Below, piece after piece: positions 18,629 to 27,140 of a stretch of 63,076 nucleotides of DNA. This DNA is from Spirochaetales bacterium Spiro_07 (GTDB lineage: Bacteria > Spirochaetota > Spirochaetia > Treponematales > Treponemataceae), in the NCBI GenBank assembly GCA_001603145.1, contig LVBI01000005.1:1-63076 (forward strand), in the 5' to 3' direction. Both the position numbers and the translations under genes were made by a program. Under the pieces are notes generated by a model, which saw only the letters and a program-made list of their open reading frames with translations, ran no database searches and had not been told where the DNA came from. Each line of letters starts with the position of its first letter. The first letter of the stretch is position 1.

Positions 18629-20206
18629 CTACTCTTTATCGGTAAATACAACGTAATTCTTCATAAGCTCAATGAACTTCTGCCAATACGGGAACTGATT
18701 TTCAAGCATTGAAGTGTATTCTTTGTTTCTGGTCGAAAAAAGTACCATCTTGATGTTTGAAACAAGTTCCGGACTGCCTTTCTTAGAGTCGTTAAGAAGG
18801 TCGTTTACATCCCTTGTGAGTTTCTTAAAATTGCTCATGTCTGTCTGGAGCATGGTCTTGACGTGCATGTTCACTTCAGACATTTTGGTGATGAGGCGCT
18901 TTGCCAAATCTGGATTTGCCTTACTGTTTGATGCAAGGCGCATAATCGAAGAAAAATTGTTTTCCTGGTTTTCTTCAAAAGAATGTTCAAATTCTGCAAT
19001 TCTTGCCATTATTCCGCCGCAAGAGAACACTTCTGAACCAAAAGAAGACTGCATGTTCGTGTCAGAGAAAAAGCCTTCAACAACAATATCGTTGAGCAGC
19101 GACTGAATGCCTTGAGAAAAATAGAAGCAGAAGAACGTCTTCATAATCTGCAAAGGCGTTACCCACAAGAACATTTGCGTTGACGTCTTTTGAAGCATCA
19201 AGCTGTTCTCGTTGTTGTAGCCCGAAACGTTCTGGATTTCTTTGCCGACAAAAAGCTCGTTAAGCTCGGCAGAAAGCCGTTCGTCTTTAAGCTCGTTGAT
19301 TATGCGCTGCGTGTCTGAATCAAACATCTGCCTTGAACGCGTAATGTATTCTTCAATGAAATGAAACTCGTATTTGTTTGCACCTGGCTCAAATTTCGGG
19401 TCACCCTTTATGATGCAGAGCATTTTGTAGACTATATCTTGTGTTACAAGCTTAGTCAGAATAGCTGAAATGCGTTTCAGATTGTCCGTTATTTCAGCCT
19501 GCTTTTCTTGTGAAAGCGCAGATGCTGTGCGGTGCTCTTCAATTGCTTGAAGCGCATTCGCCAGAGAAGCGGTTGCAGAAAAATCTTTTATGACAAAGTA
19601 CAAATCAAGAAGCTTCTGTTCCTGATCAATAAGCGGTGCCGGCTTGAACAGCGGTTTTCCGGCTCCGTCTGCACCTGTAAAGTCGGGTGCAAAAGCCTGA
19701 ATGAATTTTGTATAATCAAAGGCGCATATATCATGCAGCTGAAAAAGTCTTGTTATTACAATTTCAATCTGCTGCATCTGCGCTGAAGAATTCATGTCTT
19801 TTATAACTTTTTCAAGAGAATTGCGCTGACGGTCTATCTCTTTTTTTTCGTTTTCGGCATTTGCTATAGCTTCTTTTCTGTTTTCAAACTGAAGTGCTTT
19901 TATGGTTAAGCAGTCTTCAGAAGTAAAGCCTGTTGAAATGAGCATATCAACATAGCCGGCGGCGACGTTTCTTGTTGAATTCAATAAAGTTTCATCAAGA
20001 ATTTTGATGAGCGGCTTGCAGCTTTGGTTTAATACAAAAAGTCCTTCTGCAAACGGCGGAAGAATGTTTCTGTTCTTCAGCATCGACGGACTTAAAGCTT
20101 TTAATTCAATTTCTAATTTATGCAAAGCTCTTTTTTTAAGGCTTTCAGGATTAGAACCGAAAAAAAGCATTTCAAAAAATTCAGAAAAACTATTCAAAAA
20201 AGACAT
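18629..20206 (-). CDS. Conserved spirochaetal protein of unknown function
   Basis: The 525-residue protein has no signal peptide or clear membrane helix and looks mostly alpha-helical. An acidic coiled region (ENRKEAIANAENEKKEIDRQ) lies near residues 110-150. It looks like a spirochaete-restricted family (possibly the DUF5312 group), but I could not verify this. It directly precedes the diguanylate cyclase with a two-base junction, so the two probably work together, for example in signalling or motility. It has its own promoter and a predicted leaderless start. Confidence 0.85.
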   Translation of the reverse strand: MSFLNSFSEFFEMLFFGSNPESLKKRALHKLEIELKALSPSMLKNRNILPPFAEGLFVLNQSCKPLIKILDETLLNSTRNVAAGYVDMLISTGFTSEDCLTIKALQFENRKEAIANAENEKKEIDRQRNSLEKVIKDMNSSAQMQQIEIVITRLFQLHDICAFDYTKFIQAFAPDFTGADGAGKPLFKPAPLIDQEQKLLDLYFVIKDFSATASLANALQAIEEHRTASALSQEKQAEITDNLKRISAILTKLVTQDIVYKMLCIIKGDPKFEPGANKYEFHFIEEYITRSRQMFDSDTQRIINELKDERLSAELNELFVGKEIQNVSGYNNENSLMLQKTSTQMFLWVTPLQIMKTFFCFYFSQGIQSLLNDIVVEGFFSDTNMQSSFGSEVFSCGGIMARIAEFEHSFEENQENNFSSIMRLASNSKANPDLAKRLITKMSEVNMHVKTMLQTDMSNFKKLTRDVNDLLNDSKKGSPELVSNIKMVLFSTRNKEYTSMLENQFPYWQKFIELMKNYVVFTDKE

Positions 20207-20211
20207 GACTT

Positions 20212-20240
20212 ATTTTAACCCTATCAATTAAATTTGACAA
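20212..20240 (-). promoter_or_regulatory. Promoter, predicted leaderless transcript
   Basis: On the minus strand: TTGTCA (20240-20235), 17 bases, TAAAAT (20217-20212), then five bases to the ATG at 20206. No ribosome-binding site. Confidence 0.7.
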
Positions 20241-20289
20241 TAAATTATTTTAAGCAACTTTACTTCGCCTTAACAAAGTGAAAGAATCG

Positions 20290-21297
20290 TCATGATAGAT
20301 AATCGGCAAAAATCGCTATAAAATCAGCGCGTGTATTTGCGCTTACAATCGAAGAGCGCATCTGTGCCGCTTTTTCAAGCCCTTTTGAATAGGCGCAGAA
20401 TCTTTTGCGCATTTCGCGGCATGCAGCCTGCTCTCCTTTAAGGCGTATCAGAATATCAAGCTCTTCCATTCCGGCAGAGATTCTGACTTCGGGCGGTGTT
20501 GAATATTTTTCGCCCGTCAGCAAAAAACGCTTGGTTTCATCAAAAATAAAAGGGTTGCCCATTGCGCCGCGCGCGAACATCACGCCGTCAACGCCTGTCT
20601 GCTCTAAGCAGGCTTTTACGTTTTCAGCTGAAAAAATGTCGCCGGAAGCAAAAACAGGCACACGTCCGTCAACAAATTTGACAAGCTCTGCAAGCAAAAA
20701 CCAGTCAGCCTTGCCTTCATAGCCCTGTGCCCTTGTGCGCGGGTGCAGTGTAACAGCCGCAGCACCACCATCAAGAGAAGCGACGGCAGCTTCTTTCCAT
20801 GTCAGGCTAGATGAATCCCAGCCGGAGCGGATTTTTACCGTAACAGGAATATCTTTTCCGGCTTCTTTAAGAGCTTTTACGGTTTGGCTTACAACTCCAT
20901 AAAGCCGGTCAGGGTCTCTTGTCAAAGCTGAACCTGCGCCTGTCTTTACGATTTTTGGCACAGGGCAACCAGCGTTTATGTCTATAACTTCCGGTTTTAC
21001 TTCATCAGCAACGATTAGCGCCGCCTTTGCGACAGTTTCCGGGTTGCCGCCGAAAATCTGCACGGCATATTTGTCTTCGCCCGGCGCGCGCACCATAAGC
21101 TCGTGCGTTTTGCCAGAACCGCGCACCAAAGCTTCTGCAGAAACCATCTCTGTGTATGAGAAATTCGCGCCGCCACTTTTGCAAAGATGCCGGAAAGCAC
21201 AATCTGAATAGCCAGCGACAGGCGCTAAGAACAAATTTCCGTCGAGCTTTACGTTTCCTATCGATACGGAGTGATAAAACTGATTTTCTTTTTCCAT
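20290..21297 (-). CDS. dusB: tRNA-dihydrouridine synthase (DusB-like)
   Basis: This flavoenzyme reduces uridines in the tRNA D-loop to dihydrouridine. It is a 335-residue TIM barrel with LAPVAGYSDCAFR, INAGCPVPKIVKTGAGSAL (the catalytic Cys in NAGCP), TVKIRSGWD, LHPRTRAQGYEGKADW and MFARGAMGNPF, the classic FMN- and phosphate-binding elements. The ATG at 21297 is preferred over a TTG at 21330; neither has a clear ribosome-binding site. A second, more diverged Dus gene is at 39649. Confidence 0.92.
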   Translation of the reverse strand: MEKENQFYHSVSIGNVKLDGNLFLAPVAGYSDCAFRHLCKSGGANFSYTEMVSAEALVRGSGKTHELMVRAPGEDKYAVQIFGGNPETVAKAALIVADEVKPEVIDINAGCPVPKIVKTGAGSALTRDPDRLYGVVSQTVKALKEAGKDIPVTVKIRSGWDSSSLTWKEAAVASLDGGAAAVTLHPRTRAQGYEGKADWFLLAELVKFVDGRVPVFASGDIFSAENVKACLEQTGVDGVMFARGAMGNPFIFDETKRFLLTGEKYSTPPEVRISAGMEELDILIRLKGEQAACREMRKRFCAYSKGLEKAAQMRSSIVSANTRADFIAIFADYLS

Positions 21298-21331
21298 AGG
21301 CTTAAAAAAGGAACTTTCTAACAAGAACAAT

Positions 21332-21416
21332 CTGTCATTGCTGCACTTGATACGGCAATCTTTAAATGCTTACACAGCAAATTAATAGATTTTCGGGTCA
21401 AGCCCGAAAATGACAG
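21332..21416. repeat. Composite dispersed palindrome upstream of dusB
   Basis: Outer arms CTGTCATT (21332-21339) and AATGACAG (21409-21416) flank the region. Inside the right half is a hairpin, TTTTCGGG...CCCGAAAA. The left half ends in GGCAATC. The layout matches 17398-17482. Confidence 0.6.
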
Positions 21417-21446
21417 TTTTTGAGCTTATTAGCTACAGCTTTGCTG

Positions 21447-22226
21447 TTATTCTTCCGGCAGCTGAAAGAACTTGCAGCTGTTTTTCCAAAGCTGCGCGGC
21501 AAGCTCTTCTTCGTCCATATCAAGCAAGTCTGCAAGAAAATGTGCTGTAGACGGCAGATAAGCCGGCATCGTTCTTTTTTTCAGACGGTGCTCCGCCGGA
21601 ATCATGAACGGGCTTTCGGTCTCAATCAAAATGCGGTCAATCGGCACGTTCAATGCTGTTTCATGCAGATTGCGCGCATTTCTATAAGTTACATTGCCTG
21701 CAAAAGAAAAATACAAGTTGAGCTTTTCGGCTTCTTTTGCATAAGCCGCGTTTTCAGAATAGCAGTGAAGAACTGCACCGGCAGAAGGAATTCTGTCTTT
21801 CAAAATGTCGAGAACATCTTTTCCGGCTTCTCTGTTATGAATGATTACAGGCAGATTGTATTTTTCTGCCAATTCAAGCTGAGTAATGAAAAGCTCAATC
21901 TGAGAAGTCTTGTCGCCGTACTTTTTAAAATAATCGAGACCTGTCTCGCCGATTGCGACAACATTTGGCAGCTTCACAGAAGCTTCGATTGTCTGAATCC
22001 AGTCTTTTCCCGGATTGACGACTTCTGACGGAGCGACACCAACAGCATGATACACGTAAGGTAGTGATTTGAGGTTGTTATATACTTTTCCAAAGTCATG
22101 CAAACTGTTGCAGATGCTTACGATGCGGGTTACATTTGCTTTCCTTGCTTCCTGTAAAACACGAAGCTGCTCAATTGGGTCGTTATAGATAAGCCCGATA
22201 TGAGCGTGAGTATCAAAAAACTGCAT
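21447..22226 (-). CDS. tatD: TatD-family metal-dependent hydrolase (DNase)
   Basis: The 259-residue amidohydrolase-fold protein has FDTHAHIG (metal-binding HxH), AVGVAPSE, IGETGLDYF (metal-ligand Glu), PVIIHNREAG, LHCYSENAA and LIETESPFM. TatD proteins are metal-dependent 3'-5' exonucleases that act in DNA or RNA repair. The length is normal. GGAAGAAAG precedes the ATG. Confidence 0.92.
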   Translation of the reverse strand: MQFFDTHAHIGLIYNDPIEQLRVLQEARKANVTRIVSICNSLHDFGKVYNNLKSLPYVYHAVGVAPSEVVNPGKDWIQTIEASVKLPNVVAIGETGLDYFKKYGDKTSQIELFITQLELAEKYNLPVIIHNREAGKDVLDILKDRIPSAGAVLHCYSENAAYAKEAEKLNLYFSFAGNVTYRNARNLHETALNVPIDRILIETESPFMIPAEHRLKKRTMPAYLPSTAHFLADLLDMDEEELAAQLWKNSCKFFQLPEE

Positions 22227-22302
22227 TGCTTTCTTCCAGAAATGAGATAGTGCGGAACCTTAACTTTTTCTTGTTCCTGTCGATAAGTTTAACATATGAA
22301 AC

Positions 22303-22332
22303 TTGACACGTCAATCAAAAGGTTTCTATGCT
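22303..22332 (+). promoter_or_regulatory. Upstream promoter of the M23-bactofilin operon
   Basis: TTGACA (22303-22308), an 18-base spacer and TATGCT (22327-22332). It is the first of two tandem candidates and the weaker one at the -10. Confidence 0.5.
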
Positions 22333-22341
22333 TAGAGCAAT

Positions 22342-22370
22342 TTGACAGCCGTTCATTTTGATGCTATTAT
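22342..22370 (+). promoter_or_regulatory. Main promoter of the M23-bactofilin operon
   Basis: A perfect TTGACA (22342-22347), a 17-base spacer and TATTAT (22365-22370). Transcription would start near 22377 and leave a leader of about 113 bases before the TTG start at 22490. Confidence 0.75.
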
Positions 22371-22489
22371 AGTAGAAATTTAACGCATACGTTTCATAAA
22401 TGGGTTTTGCCCAAACAGCAGAAACCCATACAGCTATCTAAATCGGGGATTTTTAGAAAAGCTGTAAATTTTTTCTTTGGAGTTTTCTC

Positions 22490-23512
22490 TTGGCTCGGAC
22501 ACGTAGATATAAACGCGCAGAAAAAAATGCTGTTCAGACAATTTTGCGCTTCTTTGGCCGTATAGGTGTGGGAATCGGCCATGGTTTTTCTCGCCTTTTT
22601 CACGGCTGCAACCGTAAACTGACAATCATGATTGTGCCTCATTCTCAAAGTAAGGTGCTGAATTTTCAGACCAACATCTTTGCTTTGGTTTCTTGTGCCG
22701 TTATTGTTGCCGGCGTCTTGTTCTCGTTTATCTGGTTTAACAAAACTGCTTTAACTGCAAACGCAGAAATAGCAAGGCTTCAGGCTGAAAATAAAGAAGC
22801 TCGCGCCGGTCTTGACGAGCTGCGCGACGAGAACACGAACCTTCTTCAAGCTGCAAAAAAGTTTCAGGGTTCATTTTCAGAAATGTTGTCAACGCTCGGT
22901 ATGAACCAGCAGACAAAGAAAACTTCAGGTCAGACACAATCGGGCGACTTAGCTTCGATGTTTGACTTTCAAGAATATTCCGGCACAACTGCCGCAGAGG
23001 CCGCCGATGTAAAAATGCTTGCGTCTTATCTTGAGAACGCCGTTCAGCCAATCGAAGAAATCGGCAAAATGCTTCAGGCACAGAGCACACTTTTTTCAGA
23101 TATTCCTAGTGTTCACCCGCTTAAAGGCGGCATCGGTCACATTTCAATGCCTTTCGGTCAGAACATCAACCCTTTTACCGGTCAGTGGTATATTCATAAA
23201 GGAATGGACTTCTCTACATACCGTGCAGGAGACCCAATCATAGCAACAGCAAACGGACAGGTTGTTACATCAGCATTTGACAACGGACTTGGCAATTACG
23301 TTATCATCAAGCATAAGCATGGCTTTTACACACGCTACGGCCACATGCGCGAAGTCTTTGTAAAGAAAGGTCAGTTCATAATGCAGGGCGATACAATCGG
23401 TCTTATCGGCAATACAGGCAAATCAACTGGCCCGCATCTTCATTACGAAGTGCACATCGGCTCTGACGTTGTTGACCCTGCAAAATATGTAAACGTAGTT
23501 CTGACAAAGTAA
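22490..23512 (+). CDS. Membrane-anchored M23-family peptidase
   Basis: The 340-residue protein has a basic N-terminus, one membrane segment (about residues 63-83, FALVSCAVIVAGVLFSFIWF), a coiled coil (AEIARLQAENKEARAGLDEL) and a C-terminal M23 endopeptidase domain. Zinc and catalytic residues are visible in HKGMDFS, RYGHM and GPHLHYEVH. It probably cuts peptidoglycan cross-bridges in the periplasm. The start is TTG with a well-placed GGAG seven bases upstream. It is followed after two bases by bactofilin; this pair is known in other bacteria to set cell curvature or helical shape. Confidence 0.93.
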   Translation: MARTRRYKRAEKNAVQTILRFFGRIGVGIGHGFSRLFHGCNRKLTIMIVPHSQSKVLNFQTNIFALVSCAVIVAGVLFSFIWFNKTALTANAEIARLQAENKEARAGLDELRDENTNLLQAAKKFQGSFSEMLSTLGMNQQTKKTSGQTQSGDLASMFDFQEYSGTTAAEAADVKMLASYLENAVQPIEEIGKMLQAQSTLFSDIPSVHPLKGGIGHISMPFGQNINPFTGQWYIHKGMDFSTYRAGDPIIATANGQVVTSAFDNGLGNYVIIKHKHGFYTRYGHMREVFVKKGQFIMQGDTIGLIGNTGKSTGPHLHYEVHIGSDVVDPAKYVNVVLTK

Positions 23513-23514
23513 TT

Positions 23515-23937
23515 ATGGCTTTTCATACAGACGATATTTCGATGAACACCATTGTTGGTGTCGGCTCTTTAATAACAGGAAACATCTACTCGGCAGGCAT
23601 TGCGCGCATAGACGGAGACATAAACGGCAAGGTTGAATCTGCCGGGCATGTTCAGATTGGTTCTGCAGCAAGAATTAAGGCTGACATCATTGCACATTCA
23701 GTTGATGTTTTCGGCGTAATTGAAGGCGACATTCTCGCACCGGAAGGTGTGCATCTTTATCCAAAAGCGGTAGTTCTTGGCGACATTGTTACGAAGCATC
23801 TTCAGCTTGACGGCAACGTGCTTGTAAACGGTGAATGTATCACATTGAGCGACGAAGAAGCTTTTGAAGAAGCAAGAAACCACTGGATAGACGTAAAGGC
23901 TGTTTCCGGCAAAACTTTTGCAGTTCACGAAGATTGA
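23515..23937 (+). CDS. Bactofilin
   Basis: Bactofilins are self-assembling cytoskeletal proteins. The 140-residue product has the right-handed beta-helix repeats of the family: GVGSLITGNIYSAGIARIDG, DINGKVESAGHVQIGSAARI, KADIIAHSVDVFGVIEGDI and so on, with short flanking tails. It starts two bases after the M23 peptidase stop. In Leptospira and Helicobacter such pairs affect helical shape; by analogy this one may guide peptidoglycan remodelling in a spiral cell. Confidence 0.95.
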   Translation: MAFHTDDISMNTIVGVGSLITGNIYSAGIARIDGDINGKVESAGHVQIGSAARIKADIIAHSVDVFGVIEGDILAPEGVHLYPKAVVLGDIVTKHLQLDGNVLVNGECITLSDEEAFEEARNHWIDVKAVSGKTFAVHED

Positions 23938-23973
23938 TGCCGATTTTCCGTCACTTTTAGCTTAGGAGTTTCC

Positions 23974-24501
23974 ATGAGTTCTGTTGACCCATTAGGAACA
24001 TCATTATATTTTTCTGCAGCCGCGCAAGCTAGCGCCCAAGCCAGAAAGAAAGAAGCTGAAACTAAAAAGGCATCATCAAAAAAGCACATTTTTGCAGATT
24101 TTCTAAGAGACGCTTCTGAATCAGAAGAAGAAAAGCTCTTAAGCGCAGGCTTTCCGCCAGAAATTATCGGGTTGCCTTACGAAAAAGCGGTAGAAACCCT
24201 TCTTGATTCAGTTTATTCTACGGGCAATGATTTACGCAAAAATCAGACAAACGAAGATGTTCAGAAATACAAAAGAGCTGTAAAGAATTTCATAAACTAT
24301 GTTGTGAAAACTTGTTTTGAAGTTGAAAAGCACGAAAGCAGCAGGCTCGTAAAAAAACGGAAAAAATTCTTTCAAATTGAAATTATAGACCAAAAATTAG
24401 AGAAACTGGCGACAGAAGTGCTTATCAATCAGCGGGATCAGATTGCTTTTCTTGCAAAGATTGACGAAATCAACGGTCTGCTGATAGATTTAATAACATA
24501 A
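23974..24501 (+). CDS. YaaR-family (DUF327) protein
   Basis: The 175-residue cytoplasmic helical protein matches the YaaR/DUF327 pattern: a polar N-terminus, FADFLRDAS, then YKRAVKNFINYVVKTCFEVEK and a C-terminal helix with QIAFLAKIDEINGLLIDLI. The function is unknown. In Firmicutes yaaR lies near yaaT (ricT), as it does here, which supports the call and suggests a functional link. TTAGGAG precedes the ATG. Confidence 0.85.
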   Translation: MSSVDPLGTSLYFSAAAQASAQARKKEAETKKASSKKHIFADFLRDASESEEEKLLSAGFPPEIIGLPYEKAVETLLDSVYSTGNDLRKNQTNEDVQKYKRAVKNFINYVVKTCFEVEKHESSRLVKKRKKFFQIEIIDQKLEKLATEVLINQRDQIAFLAKIDEINGLLIDLIT

Positions 24502-24511
24502 GGAAAAAACC

Positions 24512-25444
24512 ATGAGTGAAGTTTTTGAAAATGATATAGAACCAAAAGCAGACGACCTTTCGCTGCTTGAAGACCCTGTATATGACGACCGTGCCAACGA
24601 AGAGGCGGAAAACTACGTCTTTCCAGAGCCGCTTTACAAGACAAAGCTTGAATATTCAAGCGAAGGCGTCTATGCGACAGCCCTGGACAATGTAAAGCTT
24701 GAAGCCGGTGACTTTGTGATAATTCCGACACGCTACGGAAAAGACCTTGCAAAAGTTATGGGCGTTTCAACTACGCCTGTCGGCATCCGCCCGGACGATG
24801 TTGTGATGATTGAGCGCAAGGCAACACCGCAAGACCTTGAAAAAGCGGCAGAGCTGCGCAGTAAAGAAGAATCTGCTTTCAAGATTTTCCAGGAAAAGGT
24901 TGCCGCGCACCACCTTGAAATGAAGCTTATCGCCACACATTATCTGCTTGAAGAACAGAAAGTGCTTTTCTTTTTCAGCGCGGAAAACCGCGTAGACTTT
25001 AGGGAACTTGTAAAAGACTTGGTTTCTGTCTTTAAGATGAGGATTGAGCTGCGTCAGATTGGCGTGCGCGATGAATCGCGCATTACGGGCGGTCTTGGCG
25101 TTTGCGGCAGACCTTACTGCTGCCATGCAGTTTCTGACAAATTGCGGCCTGTTTCAATCAGAATGGCAAAAGACCAGAATCTTTCGCTCAACTCAATGAA
25201 AATCTCAGGCCAGTGCGGCCGCCTTTTGTGCTGCCTTTCTTATGAATACGACTGGTACGCAGAAGCAAGGCGCAAGTTGCCGAATGAGGGCGTAAAATTC
25301 TTCTATGACGGCACTACATTCCGTGTGCTTGAATCGAACCCTCTTACCACAATGGTAAAGATGATTGGTGACGACGGCCGCATTCTTGAAATTCCTGTTT
25401 CAAGAATGAAGTACATCGACGGAAAATGGAAAATCGTAAGCTGA
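24512..25444 (+). CDS. ricT: PSP1/RicT (YaaT)-family protein
   Basis: The 310-residue protein has the PSP1 C-terminal domain with its cysteine-rich core: GVCGRPYCCHAVSD and SGQCGRLLCCLSYEY. In Bacillus, RicT with RicA and RicF carries Fe-S clusters and directs RNase Y processing and phosphorelay control. RicA and RicF are not seen here. The acidic N-terminus (about 45 residues) is extra. It is the last gene of the M23-bactofilin-yaaR-ricT unit, 10 bases after yaaR, with AAGGAAAA as ribosome-binding site. Confidence 0.9.
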   Translation: MSEVFENDIEPKADDLSLLEDPVYDDRANEEAENYVFPEPLYKTKLEYSSEGVYATALDNVKLEAGDFVIIPTRYGKDLAKVMGVSTTPVGIRPDDVVMIERKATPQDLEKAAELRSKEESAFKIFQEKVAAHHLEMKLIATHYLLEEQKVLFFFSAENRVDFRELVKDLVSVFKMRIELRQIGVRDESRITGGLGVCGRPYCCHAVSDKLRPVSIRMAKDQNLSLNSMKISGQCGRLLCCLSYEYDWYAEARRKLPNEGVKFFYDGTTFRVLESNPLTTMVKMIGDDGRILEIPVSRMKYIDGKWKIVS

Positions 25445-25450
25445 TAAGCC

Positions 25451-26233
25451 TTAAAGACTTGCGAGATTTTCTTCTATAAGCTCAAGACGCTGCGAAAGCT
25501 GTGCGATTGTCTTTTCAATGCGCTTCTTTTCGCGCTCAAGAGCCTGCTTTTTGTCTGTTTCTTCAGATTTTTTCTTCATCATGAATCTTACGGTGTCGGG
25601 GGTTTTGCCGGCAAGAAGCTCTGATTCTGCTTCTTTTTGCTTAGAAGCAGGCAAAGACGCAACAAGCTTCATGTTGTCAAAACCGAGAGCGGCGGCTGGT
25701 TCAGCTTTTGAAACTTTGCTTATACTTTGAGCCGTAGCACGCGGCAGCTTCAGCACGCGGTCAAGATAATCTTCATAGCGGATTCCGGCATTTTCGCACA
25801 GTTCATACGCCTTTGAAAGCTTCTTGCCGAATTCAATCATCAGCTGACCGTTCGCCTCAAGGTAGTTTTTCCGCAAATCTTCGGTCAAAGCTTCAAGTTC
25901 GGGCGCATTTTCAAGACCGAGCACATACAAGCCCTGCTGCTCCGCCTTTTCAAGAAGCTCGTGAAATTTTGCCCAGAATTCGTTTGTGTGGGCGCGCCCC
26001 GAGCATTTAAGCGGATTCTGTTCGGCTATTAAATGATGAGCATATTCGTGAATGGCGGTGTAAATCAGCTGATTGTCTGTCTTAAAATTCTTCGTATGCA
26101 ACAGAATTTCGTGTGTATCGGGCTTATAAAGGCCGTTCACTTTTTTGCTTTCTTTGCCCGTAAAAGTCACAGAAAAGTCCAGCTCCGTGTCTTCGATTTT
26201 CAGCAATATTTCTTTAACTTGATCTTGATTCAT
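25451..26233 (-). CDS. HExxH-containing putative metalloprotease-like protein
   Basis: The 260-residue product has a zinc-protease-type helix, IHEYAHHL (residues about 63-70), in an SprT-like setting with THEILLHTKNF before it and SGRAHTNEFWAKF after it. The second half is a helical region ending in a long coiled coil (EREKKRIEKTIAQLSQRLELIEENL). No signal peptide is seen. Function is unknown; a cytoplasmic metallopeptidase or a DNA-associated SprT-like protein is possible. It converges on ricT with only six bases between, so the two transcripts must overlap. AAGGAAAA precedes the start. Confidence 0.75.
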   Translation of the reverse strand: MNQDQVKEILLKIEDTELDFSVTFTGKESKKVNGLYKPDTHEILLHTKNFKTDNQLIYTAIHEYAHHLIAEQNPLKCSGRAHTNEFWAKFHELLEKAEQQGLYVLGLENAPELEALTEDLRKNYLEANGQLMIEFGKKLSKAYELCENAGIRYEDYLDRVLKLPRATAQSISKVSKAEPAAALGFDNMKLVASLPASKQKEAESELLAGKTPDTVRFMMKKKSEETDKKQALEREKKRIEKTIAQLSQRLELIEENLASL

Positions 26234-26276
26234 TTTGATTTTCCTTTTGTGTTGTTGCCAGCTTTTAAGGCCAGCT

Positions 26277-27020
26277 TTAAAGATTGTTCATCGCCGCAAG
26301 CACGAGCGAGACTGCCGTAGTCGCGGCTGTTTCCGTTCTCAAAATGCGGTTTCCAAGGCTATAAAAGCCGAAACCCTTTTCTTTGAATTTTTCCCTTTCT
26401 CTGTCTGTCCAGCCGCGTTCAGAGCCGATTGCCGCGATTACGGTCTTGCCTTCAAACCGCCTTTGCGCAACTGCATCAGACAGCCGGAATTCGGGTTTTA
26501 CGTTGTCAAGAAGCACAAGCTCACAGTCTTCTTGCTTTTCCGCACCAAAAACAAGCTCAAAGCATTCCGCCAAGTTTTTGTGCATATAAAGCGCAGGCAG
26601 TGCCGCAGACTTTGCCTGACAAGCGCCGTCAATCATTGCTGCTTCTGCCGCGCCTTTTTCTAGCAGAGTAGACTTAAGATAAGATTTTTCGCCAAGCTCT
26701 GTGCCGGTCAGATGAATTTCAGCCACGCCGAGGCTTACCACGTCACGCAAAAGCCGGCGCAATTGAATAGGTCTTGGAAAACCCACAATAAGCTTTGCCT
26801 TGTAAAGCGGCACAACAGGGCGCAGAGGCTTATATTCAAAAGCAATGTCTTTTTCGGTAATCTCAAGAATCCGGCATTCGCCTTCTGAAACATTGATGAT
26901 GCCTGCTTCAAAAGTTTCACCGGCAGATTTATGCAGAATCTTTTTTATATGCTCGCCGCGCGGGTCTTTTAACGGCAATCTTTGAGAAATTTCGTTTTCT
27001 TTAAACAATACAATATTCAT
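26277..27020 (-). CDS. rsmE: 16S rRNA (uracil(1498)-N(3))-methyltransferase
   Basis: RsmE methylates U1498 of 16S rRNA with S-adenosylmethionine. The 247-residue protein has the N-terminal PUA-like part (LKDPRGEHIKKILHKSAGETF) and the C-terminal SPOUT knot with IAAIGSERGWTDREREKFKEKG and LGNRILRTETAATTAV. The family's conserved GFPRPIQLRRLLRDVVSLGV segment is also present. Length is normal. Confidence 0.93.
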   Translation of the reverse strand: MNIVLFKENEISQRLPLKDPRGEHIKKILHKSAGETFEAGIINVSEGECRILEITEKDIAFEYKPLRPVVPLYKAKLIVGFPRPIQLRRLLRDVVSLGVAEIHLTGTELGEKSYLKSTLLEKGAAEAAMIDGACQAKSAALPALYMHKNLAECFELVFGAEKQEDCELVLLDNVKPEFRLSDAVAQRRFEGKTVIAAIGSERGWTDREREKFKEKGFGFYSLGNRILRTETAATTAVSLVLAAMNNL

Positions 27021-27030
27021 TTAACGCCTG

Positions 27031-27059
27031 ATTATATCAAATAGACACAACAAAGTCAT
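27031..27059 (-). promoter_or_regulatory. Candidate promoter of rsmE
   Basis: On the minus strand a perfect TATAAT (27036-27031) is preceded by TG (extended -10), with ATGACT as a weak -35 17 bases away. The start codon lies 10 bases after the -10 box, so the leader would be only about four bases. Confidence 0.5.
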
Positions 27060-27105
27060 TAAGTTAATTACAATGTAAATAATAATTGGAGATTTTAGAA
27101 ATTCA

Positions 27106-27134
27106 TAGACATTAACTTCATATACTTATATGAT
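27106..27134 (+). promoter_or_regulatory. Promoter, predicted leaderless transcript with GTG start
   Basis: TAGACA (27106-27111), a 17-base spacer and TATGAT (27129-27134), then six bases to the GTG at 27141. Confidence 0.65.
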
Positions 27135-27140
27135 AGGTTT

